NCBI RefSeq assembly: GCF_004923255.1
Contig: NZ_QYRT01000039.1
Coordinates: 1 to 36,984 of the forward strand
DNA: 36,984 nucleotides
Direction: 5' to 3'
Origin: Subtercola vilae
GTDB taxonomy: Bacteria; Actinomycetota; Actinomycetes; Actinomycetales; Microbacteriaceae
Position 1 is the stretch's first letter. Every line of letters starts with the position of its first letter. The translations under genes and the position numbers were made by a program. Below the pieces are notes generated by a model. That model was given only the letters and a program-made list of their open reading frames with translations. It searched no databases and had not been told where the DNA came from. Positions 1 through 6,270 of this stretch are shown here, in pieces.

Positions 1-10
1 TCAGCGGAGA

Positions 11-133
11 TCACGAGCACACCTCGGCGCATTCCTCCACATGGCAGGCAGGGCCACCGCAGACCATGCAGCACTTCACGACAGGCAGGCTGGGGTCGAA
101 GTGTTCACGGAGGTTAGAGAAACCATCAGTCAT
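11..133 (-). CDS. Small Cys-rich protein of the element (40 aa)
   Basis: The ORF starts at an ATG whose first bases overlap the stop of the repeat protein upstream (ATGA overlap at 130-133), the same coupling used by other genes of this element. The product has six cysteines in its second half (CC-x2-C-x4-C-x4-C-x3-C), which suggests a small metal-binding knuckle. I do not recognise the family. A GTGA overlap at 11-14 suggests that another gene begins here and continues off the left edge. Confidence 0.55.
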   Translation of the reverse strand: MTDGFSNLREHFDPSLPVVKCCMVCGGPACHVEECAEVCS

Positions 134-927
134 GAGATGGCCTCTGGTGTTTCCCATGCCGTCACCGTTGCCTTGCCCAAAGACTTCAGGGCCTTGTATT
201 GGGCAGTCCAACGGTCTTTGGTGGAGTCGTCGGCAACCCATGATTCGCGACGCAACTTCACCTCAGCACTGAGGGTGCCAAGCGTTCCCGACCAACAGCC
301 AACATTGAGGGTGTGTTTTCCGTTCTTTGTGCGGAACAGAGTCGCCGTAACCCCTTCAGACCCGATCGGGCCGACGATGATGTAATGCTCACGCGATTCG
401 ACCCGAGCGTCACCGGAGACCTGAGCGTTACCGAAGACCTGAGCGTCACCGGAGACCCGAGCGTTACCGAAGACCCGAGCGTCACCGAAGACCCAAGCGT
501 CACCGACGACCCGAGCGTTACCGGAGACCCGAGCGTCACCGAAGACCTGAGCGTCACCGACGACCCAAGCGTCACCGGAGACCCGAGCGTTACCGGAGAC
601 CCGAGCGTCACCGGAGACCTGAGCGTCACCGGAGACCCGAGCGTTACCGGAGACCCGAGCGTCACCGGAGACCCGAGCGTTACCGAAGACCTGAGCGTTA
701 CCGGAGACCCGAGCGTTACCGAAGACCTGAGCGTCACCGAAGACCCAAGCGTTACCGGAGACCCGAGCGTCACCGGATTTCAGTTGCTCGCCTTCGATCC
801 ACCCGCCTAGGTCACCTTTGCGGATTGAGCTGTACGGAATGTCTTCTGTCGCACGGATCTGCTTGACGGTGTATCCCCAAGCGTTAACCTTCTCGATACC
901 GGTGAATTCATACTTTTTATCGGCCAT
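130..927 (-). CDS. Phage-type hexapeptide-repeat (beta-helix-like) protein
   Basis: The 265-aa protein has three parts. Residues 1-50 are a head of the kind (YEFTG...GDLGGWIE) that precedes such repeats in many phage and prophage proteins. Residues 51-176 are 21 consecutive six-residue repeats of the form [SFV]-G-[DN]-A-[RWQ]-V. Residues 177-265 are a non-repetitive tail. The period and the alternating V/A small-residue pattern fit a left-handed beta-helix of the hexapeptide type. No acyltransferase active site can be assigned. A good Shine-Dalgarno (AAAGGGG) precedes the ATG, and the start overlaps the end of the preceding membrane-protein gene by 11 bp. The function of this family is unknown to me; surface, fibre or scaffold roles are guesses. 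Confidence 0.8.
   Translation of the reverse strand: MADKKYEFTGIEKVNAWGYTVKQIRATEDIPYSSIRKGDLGGWIEGEQLKSGDARVSGNAWVFGDAQVFGNARVSGNAQVFGNARVSGDARVSGNARVSGDAQVSGDARVSGNARVSGDAWVVGDAQVFGDARVSGNARVVGDAWVFGDARVFGNARVSGDAQVFGNAQVSGDARVESREHYIIVGPIGSEGVTATLFRTKNGKHTLNVGCWSGTLGTLSAEVKLRRESWVADDSTKDRWTAQYKALKSLGKATVTAWETPEAIS
400..777 (-). repeat. 21 tandem 18-bp coding repeats
   Basis: These are head-to-tail 18-bp units encoding the hexapeptide repeats. Copies differ at few positions (GAC/AAC, CGG/CAG/TGG, TCC/TTC/GTC, and the third base of the Val and Ala codons). The near identity leaves two other frames open over the same span, which explains spurious antisense ORFs. There are no spacers, so it is not a CRISPR array. 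Confidence 0.9.
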
Positions 928-1111
928 GATTGTTTGCCCCTTTCGGCAAAGAGTTTTGGTGAGCGTGCGTCTTTCTGGTCACAAAGAATAGGAATAAGGC
1001 GACGGCCAGGGCGGGGAACCATGAACCGTTCGGGGCAGCAATGACAGACATGCCTGCGAGTGCGAAAACCACCCATGAGAGGGTGTGGAAGACGTGGATC
1101 ATGCGGGCCAC
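917..1111 (-). CDS. Small membrane protein of the element (64 aa)
   Basis: Two hydrophobic segments (about residues 8-25 and 30-45) are separated by a short loop with Asn, Gly and Ser, followed by a basic C-terminal tail. This gives a two-helix inner-membrane protein. The start overlaps the end of the upstream 81-aa gene by 13 bp, and the stop overlaps the start of the repeat protein, so the gene sits inside a tightly packed operon. No family is recognised. Small two-helix proteins of this kind are common and unassigned in actinophage genomes. Confidence 0.6.
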   Translation of the reverse strand: MARMIHVFHTLSWVVFALAGMSVIAAPNGSWFPALAVALFLFFVTRKTHAHQNSLPKGANNHGR

Positions 1112-1344
1112 CCGTTCGTCATGGGGTCTGCGATACCGAACCCGGCATCGTCTAACCCCTGTTTGATGCGGTGGGCGGTGCGATGGTCACGAACCCACCC
1201 GTTGACCGCTGAACGGGATGACTCGTCAAAGCCGGTGTAGGTGGTGTTCGTGGAAACGTTTTCGAGTTCGCAGTCCACGCAGTACGCGCCCGTCGTGTTC
1301 GCGGCAACATCCATCTCGCGTCTGATGTCAGGAAGCGCACCCAT
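1099..1344 (-). CDS. Small protein with a CxxC motif (81 aa)
   Basis: The chosen start at 1344 shares its A with the TGA stop of the upstream micro-ORF (TGATG), which favours it over an in-frame ATG 36 bp upstream. The soluble product has a single CxxC (YCVDC, near residue 23) and a stretch (SRSAVNGWVRDHRTAHR) that reads like a short DNA- or nucleotide-binding helix. With only one CxxC, any metal site would need a dimer. No family is recognised. Confidence 0.55.
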   Translation of the reverse strand: MGALPDIRREMDVAANTTGAYCVDCELENVSTNTTYTGFDESSRSAVNGWVRDHRTAHRIKQGLDDAGFGIADPMTNGWPA

Positions 1345-1424
1345 CAGTACGCCGCCAACCGGCTCAGCCCGAACACGCAAAACACCCAGAACACGACGAC
1401 CACAACCGCCGCGAGAGTCAGCAT
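1344..1424 (-). CDS. Micro-ORF, 26-aa membrane peptide
   Basis: This short ORF starts with ATG six bases after the preceding stop. It encodes a single hydrophobic helix rich in Val, Phe and Leu, followed by Ser-Arg. Its stop overlaps the next start (TGATG). Size and position fit either a real one-helix membrane peptide or a translational-coupling leader. Codon evidence is too short to decide, so it is called from the packing alone. Confidence 0.35.
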   Translation of the reverse strand: MLTLAAVVVVVFWVFCVFGLSRLAAY

Positions 1425-1429
1425 CGGTC

Positions 1430-1606
1430 TCACTTGACCATCACCACCAACGCGACAACGCACGCCCAAAACAGCAACGAAACCACCACCGCGTTACCGA
1501 CACCACAGAACACCCGAACCGTCTCAACGTCAGGCGACATCCCAGGCGGGCGAGGATGGATCACGAGAGTAGAGGTGCGGTACTGGCCATGCACGGCGCG
1601 GATCAC
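1430..1606 (-). CDS. Small single-pass membrane protein (58 aa)
   Basis: A GTG start at 1606 overlaps the stop of the upstream gene in a GTGA arrangement, the pattern seen at other junctions of this element. A longer ATG version (from 1636) would overlap by 34 bp and is less likely. An internal ATG at 1540 is a further alternative. The product ends in a hydrophobic helix of about 20 residues followed by a terminal Lys. No family is recognised. Confidence 0.45.
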   Translation of the reverse strand: MIRAVHGQYRTSTLVIHPRPPGMSPDVETVRVFCGVGNAVVVSLLFWACVVALVVMVK

Positions 1607-1776
1607 AGGAAAACCTGCCCACGAATTCGCGCCCACGCACGCACCACGAACGGGGCACGGACAGGCGGAACATCAACGGGCCACACAGCAGCAGCAGTTG
1701 CCCAGAACATCGGCTCATGCCGCAGCTCATCCACGGTCGGCTTGATCAGTTTTGTAATCTCTTCAATACGGGTCAT
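1603..1776 (-). CDS. Small hypothetical protein (57 aa)
   Basis: The start is fixed by a Shine-Dalgarno AAAGGAA eight bases upstream of the ATG. An open frame extends upstream but lacks such a site. The N-terminal half is an amphipathic helix (TRIEEITKLIKPTVDELRHE) and the C-terminal half is Trp-, Pro- and Val-rich. It lies between two membrane-protein genes in the same operon. No family is recognised. Confidence 0.55.
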   Translation of the reverse strand: MTRIEEITKLIKPTVDELRHEPMFWATAAAVWPVDVPPVRAPFVVRAWARIRGQVFL

Positions 1777-1807
1777 TTCGTGTTCCTTTGGTTGACTTGA
1801 AGGTTGG

Positions 1808-2071
1808 TTAGGGGCGCAGATTGTTGCGGCGGGCAGAAATACTGGCGCGATTCCGCTTATGCGACCTGTGATCGATGACCGCAATGACGCCGACACCGAT
1901 GCCGATGATCGCGAGGATGCCAAGCGAAAGAGCGCAGGTGATCCACACCGGGGCGAGAACCCACCACCATGACCAGTCGATGACATGTGTGAGCTTCAGG
2001 ACGATGAACACGATGGTGAGGAGACCGGCGAACCCGATCCCGTCGCCGCTTGTACTGCTAGACGAACTCAT
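1808..2071 (-). CDS. Small membrane protein with two hydrophobic helices (87 aa)
   Basis: A strong Shine-Dalgarno (AAGAAGGAA) precedes the ATG. After a Ser-rich N-terminus there is a helix at about residues 14-31, a Trp-rich linker (WSWWW), and a second helix at about 40-66, ended by a His/Arg/Lys-rich tail that should lie in the cytoplasm. It is the first gene of the second leftward gene train. No family is recognised; lysis or superinfection roles are common for such phage proteins but nothing here proves them. Confidence 0.65.
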   Translation of the reverse strand: MSSSSSTSGDGIGFAGLLTIVFIVLKLTHVIDWSWWWVLAPVWITCALSLGILAIIGIGVGVIAVIDHRSHKRNRASISARRNNLRP

Positions 2072-2092
2072 TTCGTATTCCTTCTTCTAGGT

Positions 2093-2213
2093 GAGTGCAG
2101 CGCCCGGAATTGAACCGGGACAGAGCCTTTACTCCCGCCGCGCTACATCCGTGTGGTGGCCGACCCGCAGGTTTCCACCGGCCCACCACACATCAGTAGG
2201 TTCTGCACGAGTA
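2093..2213 (-). ncRNA. Candidate structured RNA with a tRNA-like T-arm
   Basis: Read on the minus strand, a T-arm-like hairpin CCCGG-TTCAATT-CCGGG (plus 2102-2120) is followed by CGCTGCA, which can pair with TGTAGCG lying 21 nt before the T-arm. Just upstream is a long hairpin (plus about 2145-2189): nine uninterrupted pairs GTGTGGTGG/CCACCACAC, a bulged G, then five more. No D-arm or anticodon arm fits, so this is not an ordinary tRNA. A phage tmRNA 3' end, a Y-RNA-like molecule or a degenerate tRNA are all possible. I could not find a convincing tmRNA 5' acceptor strand or tag reading frame. Confidence 0.35.
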
Positions 2214-2743
2214 CAAGCCGTCCGTGATTGCGTCGGTTATGTGATGACGCGGATCGGCAAAGTTGTCGCGGTGCATTCGCTAGACCTCGTACCCCGACCA
2301 GTCCTCGACTCGGGGCTGCGTGTTTTACGAGACGCCACTCCTAGGCCTCTTACTAACCCCCGGCGACTTCACCGCCACGGGATCGTCTGCCAGCGCCCAC
2401 CCCCCACCCGAAGGTTTCGTTGAAATGGGGTCACTGACGTACTTGACCTAGTACTTCCGTTCGCACCCCTTTTCTTCGGGGCACTCTCCGCCTGTTTCTC
2501 AAGCGGGCCATAAGCCACTTGGAACACATCAGGGGGAACGACGGTTGACCAAAACCGACGACTGACGAACTCCGCATTTGCGATATTTAGTTGATTGCCG
2601 AACCCGTCGCGCGTGGTTAGCGGGGACATTTGGGATCAGCAATTAGTGCCCCCCACCGGTCCGTGACTGGGAGGCTAAGAGGTTGGGCGACGACCGCGCG
2701 GGCGGAGGTAGACATCACCGCGCAGCCATCGAGCTAATGAGGG
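2214..2743. other. Non-coding gap inside the element
   Basis: This is about 530 bp without a convincing gene. It holds several short inverted repeats, including GCGTC...GACGC near 2231-2253, CCCCGA...TCGGGG near 2292-2316 and GTACT-N6-AGTAC near 2439-2454. An 86-codon minus-strand frame (2369-2629) lacks a ribosome-binding site. The upper part may be the untranslated end of the early operon, and the lower part could belong to the structured RNA. Confidence 0.5.
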
Positions 2744-3091
2744 TTACTCTTTGGCATGGAAACCATGGAGATCATCAGGAAACTTGCCACCACCCTCCAC
2801 GAGGCGGCTATCGTCTACGAGGCCGGAGAACACACCGCCAGTAGACGATTCCTTTTCAACGAAACCCAGATCGCCGCGCTCACCGCGGCTGTCACGGGAC
2901 TTGCGAGCATCGTCGGCAGCTTGGAGATCAGCGGCGGCGGCGAGTAGATCAGCGACACTCGACTCAACACGGGCCACCGAATCCTTCACCGACTGGCCGT
3001 TGTTGTACCGCACCTCATGCTGTACCTGCTCTGAGCCCATCTTCGTCAGCAAGTCGCGGATCTCGGTTAGCAAATCAACAACCGTGCTCAT
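2744..3091 (-). CDS. Small helical phage protein (115 aa)
   Basis: Fourth gene of the leftward early operon; its ATG overlaps the stop of the antirepressor gene by 4 bp (ATGA). Residues 1-60 are strongly amphipathic and coiled-coil-like (Leu/Ile/Val heptads such as VVDLLTEIRDLLTKM and VARVESSVADLLAAAADL); the rest is charged and disordered. Oligomerisation is likely, function unknown. Plus-strand frames over the same DNA lack upstream signals and operon context and were judged shadows. Confidence 0.65.
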   Translation of the reverse strand: MSTVVDLLTEIRDLLTKMGSEQVQHEVRYNNGQSVKDSVARVESSVADLLAAAADLQAADDARKSRDSRGERGDLGFVEKESSTGGVFSGLVDDSRLVEGGGKFPDDLHGFHAKE

Positions 3092-3840
3092 GACATCACC
3101 GCCGCGGTGGTTGCGTACCTGTTGTTGAAGTACTGCTGACCTTTGCCGGTCACTTTGGTGGTGAAGGTGAGGCGTGGTGTGCCGTCAGAACCCTGCACGG
3201 TGCGTTCGACAACCTCGAATACGCCAAGGTCGAGGGCGCGTTGTGTGGGGCGGTTGTAGCTCGATCCTGACTTGCACAGGTAACCCTCGGTGCGGAGACG
3301 TTCGTAGAGACGGTTCTGACCGATGTCCGTACCGTTCTGCTTCAGGATGCCCGCGAGACGAGAGACCAAGATCGAATCCTCAGATGTTGCGACAGCATCC
3401 GCAAACAGCACCTTCGGAGCATCAGCCGTGATCTTCGCTTGCAACACCTCAGCGCGTTCCGCAGCCTCAGCGGCAAGCGCAAGAAGTTTCGAAGACGGCA
3501 GGGCGGCAAGCATATCCACGTCAGACCCGTAACGGCCCGTTTTACGGATCGCGGGCAGCACGTCATGAGTCACCCAGCGCTTGAAGGTCTTCGCCTCGTC
3601 TTTGCGTGAGCGGAGAATGAGCGAGTACAGACCCGGCTCATTGATCACCGTCACGCTCTGCTGGCCTCCAAGGGTGTCCACAGTATGTACACCCTTCTCG
3701 TCGTCATCGAGCGACACGAGCGACGAACGGCTCAGGTCGAGTTGGAGGAGGATGTCAGCAGCAACGAACCACGGCTCGCCGTCGATGACCACTGTGCGAA
3801 CCTGCTGGCCGCTGTAGGTGAAGATGTCGAGGGCGGTCAT
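3088..3840 (-). CDS. Phage antirepressor (Bro-N plus KilA-C domains)
   Basis: The 250-aa protein has an N-terminal Bro-N domain (about residues 1-100, with the family sequence EPWFVAADIL and later FKRWVTHDVLPAIRKTG) and a C-terminal KilA-C/ANT domain (about 130-240, with LAGILKQNGTDIGQNRLYERLR and a terminal GQQYFNNRY). In temperate phages such proteins counteract or replace the repressor at induction and bind DNA through the C-terminal domain. The gene is third in the leftward early operon and overlaps both neighbours by 4 bp, so it should be expressed when the operator at 4301-4319 is free. Length and domain order are normal for the family. Confidence 0.85.
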   Translation of the reverse strand: MTALDIFTYSGQQVRTVVIDGEPWFVAADILLQLDLSRSSLVSLDDDEKGVHTVDTLGGQQSVTVINEPGLYSLILRSRKDEAKTFKRWVTHDVLPAIRKTGRYGSDVDMLAALPSSKLLALAAEAAERAEVLQAKITADAPKVLFADAVATSEDSILVSRLAGILKQNGTDIGQNRLYERLRTEGYLCKSGSSYNRPTQRALDLGVFEVVERTVQGSDGTPRLTFTTKVTGKGQQYFNNRYATTAAVMS

Positions 3841-4061
3841 GCGACTTGCCCTCTCGTCGCGGGCCGCTCAGCGAGGCGGTCACACACGCGGTCAAGGTCG
3901 GCTTTGTCGTAGAGAACTCTTCGGCCTTCGCCTCTCGGTGTGATCTCTTTCGTCTCACGCAGCACGTCGAGTTCACGAACGGAACGACCGATGTAATAGG
4001 CGGCAATCTCTCGGGACATCATGCGGGGAGGGAACTCAACCCGGATGGTTGCGACGCTCAC
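3837..4061 (-). CDS. Excisionase-like winged-HTH protein
   Basis: The 74-aa protein resembles MerR/Xis-type small HTH proteins. A helix-turn-helix (REIAAYYIGRSVRELDVLR, about residues 17-35) is followed by a basic wing (RGEGRRVLYDKADLDRVCDRL). It starts with GTG overlapping the preceding stop (GTGA). In integrated elements such proteins usually bend attachment-site DNA and direct the integrase toward excision. Position between an HTH gene and the antirepressor, in an operon facing away from the integrase, fits expression on induction. A purely transcriptional role is also possible. Confidence 0.6.
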   Translation of the reverse strand: MSVATIRVEFPPRMMSREIAAYYIGRSVRELDVLRETKEITPRGEGRRVLYDKADLDRVCDRLAERPATRGQVA

Positions 4062-4300
4062 GATGCCGCCTCAACCTCTTGAGGGGCGTATACAACACTG
4101 TTGTAAGTGACTCCGTAGTGGCGGGCGATCAGTTCGATCTCATCGATTGTGAAATCTGTTTTGAGCAGAAGTCGGCGTTTCAGTGTAGAAAGGGGAATAC
4201 CCGTTGCCGACGAAAGGTCTTCTATGGATTCACGGTTACGACCGAGGAGGGCACGCACCTCCCCAGCCGCGACTTCGGATCTTCTTCTTTGGTAGGTCAT
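4058..4300 (-). CDS. Small HTH DNA-binding protein (Cro-like position)
   Basis: The 80-aa protein carries an HTH of the XRE/Cro type (about residues 22-62: ESIEDLSSATGIPLSTLKRRL then FTIDEIELIARHYGV). It is the first gene of the leftward early operon. Its ATG lies directly next to the operator palindrome, and a -10 box (TAGGGT) ends seven bases before the ATG, so the mRNA is probably leaderless. It faces the repressor gene across a 77-bp control region, the layout of a cI/cro switch. The Cro role is inferred from position. Confidence 0.65.
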   Translation of the reverse strand: MTYQRRRSEVAAGEVRALLGRNRESIEDLSSATGIPLSTLKRRLLLKTDFTIDEIELIARHYGVTYNSVVYAPQEVEAAS

Positions 4301-4377
4301 GTGAACTACCCTAGTTCACTGAAACTAAAAGTACAAGTTATTTGTCTACGGGTTTCATATCTGGCATTATTTAGGCC
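4301..4377. promoter_or_regulatory. Divergent promoters and operator of the element's genetic switch
   Basis: A perfect 19-bp palindrome GTGAACTACCCTAGTTCAC (4301-4319, 8-bp arms, 3-bp centre) overlaps the leftward -10. The leftward promoter is TTGTAC (plus 4331-4336, complement) and TAGGGT (4308-4313), 17-bp spacing, with the start codon 7 nt away. The rightward promoter is TTGTCT (4342-4347) and CATTAT (4365-4370), 17-bp spacing, 7 nt before the GTG at 4378. Both transcripts should be leaderless. A protein on the palindrome should block the leftward operon, leaving the rightward repressor promoter free. Confidence 0.7.
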
Positions 4378-4710
4378 GTGGTTACAAAACTGAGCACGAA
4401 TTCAGCCCCCGAACCGGGCGCGCTGACAAAAGAAATAGCCGGTGTCATCAAAGGACAGATGGCGCGCTTCAGCATTTCGCAAACCGAAATGGCTGAAGAG
4501 GTAGGCGTCAATCAGTCCCAACTCTCAAAAATGATTCGCGGTCTACGTCAAATCACCATCGACCAGCTTGAGATCATGTGCGAGGTACTGGACATAGATT
4601 CAGGCAAGCTCGTTGCTGCCGCCGATTACGCCGTAGCCGACCGCGGGGAGAGGCCAGTTGTGATGCACTACGTGATCGATGGCGTTCGCGGGGAGGGGAC
4701 TAGGTTCTAG
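4378..4710 (+). CDS. XRE-family repressor of the element
   Basis: The 110-aa protein has one helix-turn-helix domain (about residues 17-72, with SISQTEMAEEVGVNQSQLSKMIRG as the HTH core) and a short C-terminal tail with no peptidase signature, so it is not a LexA-type self-cleaving repressor. The GTG start lies seven bases after a -10 box with no Shine-Dalgarno, pointing to a leaderless mRNA. It is transcribed away from the early operon across the operator, the expected place for an immunity repressor. It is convergent with the integrase gene, and the two stop codons overlap (4707-4710). Confidence 0.75.
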   Translation: MVTKLSTNSAPEPGALTKEIAGVIKGQMARFSISQTEMAEEVGVNQSQLSKMIRGLRQITIDQLEIMCEVLDIDSGKLVAAADYAVADRGERPVVMHYVIDGVRGEGTRF

Positions 4711-5927
4711 CCTTCGATCTGACGCCGCTCTTCGAGCTTCCCCATCGCATCGGCGGCGTCTCGCGAAGACACATGCTGGTATCGGCCCGTTACGCCTGGC
4801 GACTTGTGCCCGACTATCTCCCCGATCACCCGTTCAGGCACGCCAGAAGCAGTGAGGTCAGAGATAGCAGTGTGCCGCGCCCAGTGCGTCGTTGCCGTCG
4901 GTCGATCCACCCCAGCCTGTATGAGCAGCGCTTTCCACTCGGCCTGATCTACGCCGCTCGTGATGGGCGAGCCGTCCTTAGCTGGCCACAGAAGGCCGTG
5001 CGGGTTGGGTTGATTGTCGAGTTCGAGTATCTGCGACCGCAGTAGGGCTAGCAGGCTGACCGGGAGCGGGAACGTTCGCGACTCCCCCGACTTCGGCGGC
5101 AGCAGCATTAGTCGACCCTTGAGTACCCGGTACTCCATATCATCCGGGGTCACGAGCTGCTTTTTAGGGCAGTGGCCCGCAGCCTTCGCAGAGCATGTAC
5201 CGTCGCATCCGTGCTCATAGTTCGCCTCAGACAGCCCCCAGAGCACGGTGAATAGACCCGTACCGAAGTCGACAGAGTCGATGGTTGCGCCCAGCCGCTC
5301 CCCCTGGCGTATGCCCGCGTAGAGGGACACTAGCCACTTTGTTCCGGCGCTTGTATTGGCGGCGTTCAGTATCCGCATGGTCTCTTCGGGCGCGAGAGTG
5401 TCGCGGGCTTTCTTCAGTGGCTTCGGTGCGCGGACACTCTTTGCTACGTTGTCGCCTACAAGCTTTTCGAGACGGGCAGATTCGAACATGGAAGACAGAA
5501 CCGTGTGTGTCTTCGAAGCGGTGGCGGTGTGTCCGGCGGTTTTGATCTTGGCGTAGATGCGCTGCAAGTCGGAGGGGCGAACCTCTTTGACCTTCTTCTT
5601 GCCGATAGCGGGGATGACCCACGTCGCGAGAATCGCCCGGTATGTGCGGTACGGCTGGGGTTTCAGTTTCGGTTTGCAGATCGTCTCAAGCCAAAAGGCT
5701 CCCCACTCAGCAACGGTTTGGTTGCCAAGCGGGGAGCCGTGAATTTTGATTTCAGTCTTGAGAGTGTCGAGCTTGTCGCGCGCAACTGACTGCGACCGCG
5801 AGGAAACGCGGCGCTGCTTGCGGCGTCCGTCAGCAGTGAATCCGTCGTCCACTACGCCGAGCCATAGATTGCGCTTCTTGTCGTAGTACAGACCGCCGTC
5901 GCCGGAGTCTCGTGTTCGTGGCATCAT
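4707..5927 (-). CDS. Tyrosine recombinase (integrase)
   Basis: The 406-aa protein has the usual three parts: an N-terminal arm-binding region (1-65, with LYYDKKRNLWLGVV), an SAM-like core-binding domain (about 70-165), and a catalytic domain (about 175-400). The catalytic residues are visible: Arg207 (GIRQGE), Lys279, His348 and Arg351 (HWAR), His374 (GHKS) and Tyr383 (RYQH). A Cys-bearing insertion at 241-253 (C-x3-C-x7-C) is typical of actinophage integrases. A Shine-Dalgarno AAAGGGGGG precedes ATGATG, so either Met may be used. The gene lies next to a split tRNA-Arg, its likely target. Confidence 0.95.
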   Translation of the reverse strand: MMPRTRDSGDGGLYYDKKRNLWLGVVDDGFTADGRRKQRRVSSRSQSVARDKLDTLKTEIKIHGSPLGNQTVAEWGAFWLETICKPKLKPQPYRTYRAILATWVIPAIGKKKVKEVRPSDLQRIYAKIKTAGHTATASKTHTVLSSMFESARLEKLVGDNVAKSVRAPKPLKKARDTLAPEETMRILNAANTSAGTKWLVSLYAGIRQGERLGATIDSVDFGTGLFTVLWGLSEANYEHGCDGTCSAKAAGHCPKKQLVTPDDMEYRVLKGRLMLLPPKSGESRTFPLPVSLLALLRSQILELDNQPNPHGLLWPAKDGSPITSGVDQAEWKALLIQAGVDRPTATTHWARHTAISDLTASGVPERVIGEIVGHKSPGVTGRYQHVSSRDAADAMGKLEERRQIEG

Positions 5928-6270
5928 TGCCCCCCTTTGCTATCTTGCATGTGCCGACCAGACGGCTCCGTTGATAACGCCAACGTGCTCGTGTCTTCTG
6001 TGGTGGGGCATCGTTTCTGGGGTGCCGATAGAATTATTCATGTCCTGCTCCTACTGAATTAGGTGTGGGCTGAGAGTCATCGGGTGCAACCGGTGGCTCT
6101 CTTTCGCGTTATGCGATGTCTTCACTATAGGTGTACACAGTTGGTGTACACAAGTACCCGCAAACCATATGTTTGCTACAGCGCCTCGGCAAATGGGGTA
6201 GATGCCCGAAAACATGCGGATCGTGGCGGTATTTTGGGCCTCAAGACAGCCACTCAGATGGGCGTGTCTC
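5928..6270. other. Attachment region between integrase and tRNA-Arg fragment
   Basis: No gene is seen in this 343-bp stretch. It holds two direct repeats of GGTGTACACA (6130-6139, 6143-6152) and a perfect inverted repeat GCAAACCATATGTTTGC (6160-6176). It ends at the tRNA fragment. Position and content fit arm-type integrase and excisionase binding sites on the element side of an att junction. Confidence 0.6.
6130..6152. repeat. Direct repeats, likely integrase arm sites
   Basis: GGTGTACACA occurs twice with a 13-bp period. Each copy contains the 8-bp palindrome GTGTACAC. Repeats of about 10 bp between an integrase gene and the crossover core are the usual form of arm-type binding sites. Confidence 0.55.

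Noticed and set aside
400-777. Regular repeats that could suggest a CRISPR array
   Set aside because: Units are 18 bp, contiguous and without spacers, and are in frame with a clear phage-type repeat protein.
258-810. Long repetitive ORFs in other frames (minus 258-773, plus 313-810)
   Set aside because: They are open only because the 18-bp repeats carry no stops in those frames. They lack ribosome sites, and the products are low-complexity.
2093-2213. An ordinary tRNA gene
   Set aside because: Only the T-arm and an acceptor-like stem can be drawn; the 21 nt between them cannot hold D- and anticodon arms.
2369-2629. 86-codon minus-strand ORF in the element's gap
   Set aside because: It has no Shine-Dalgarno or leaderless -10, and its C-terminal half is compositionally odd and overlaps possible RNA structure. 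It is not excluded, only unsupported.
2751-3128. Plus-strand ORFs opposite the 115-aa gene (including one at 2756-2947)
   Set aside because: The minus gene has ATGA coupling to the antirepressor and a coherent helical sequence; the plus frames have no upstream context.
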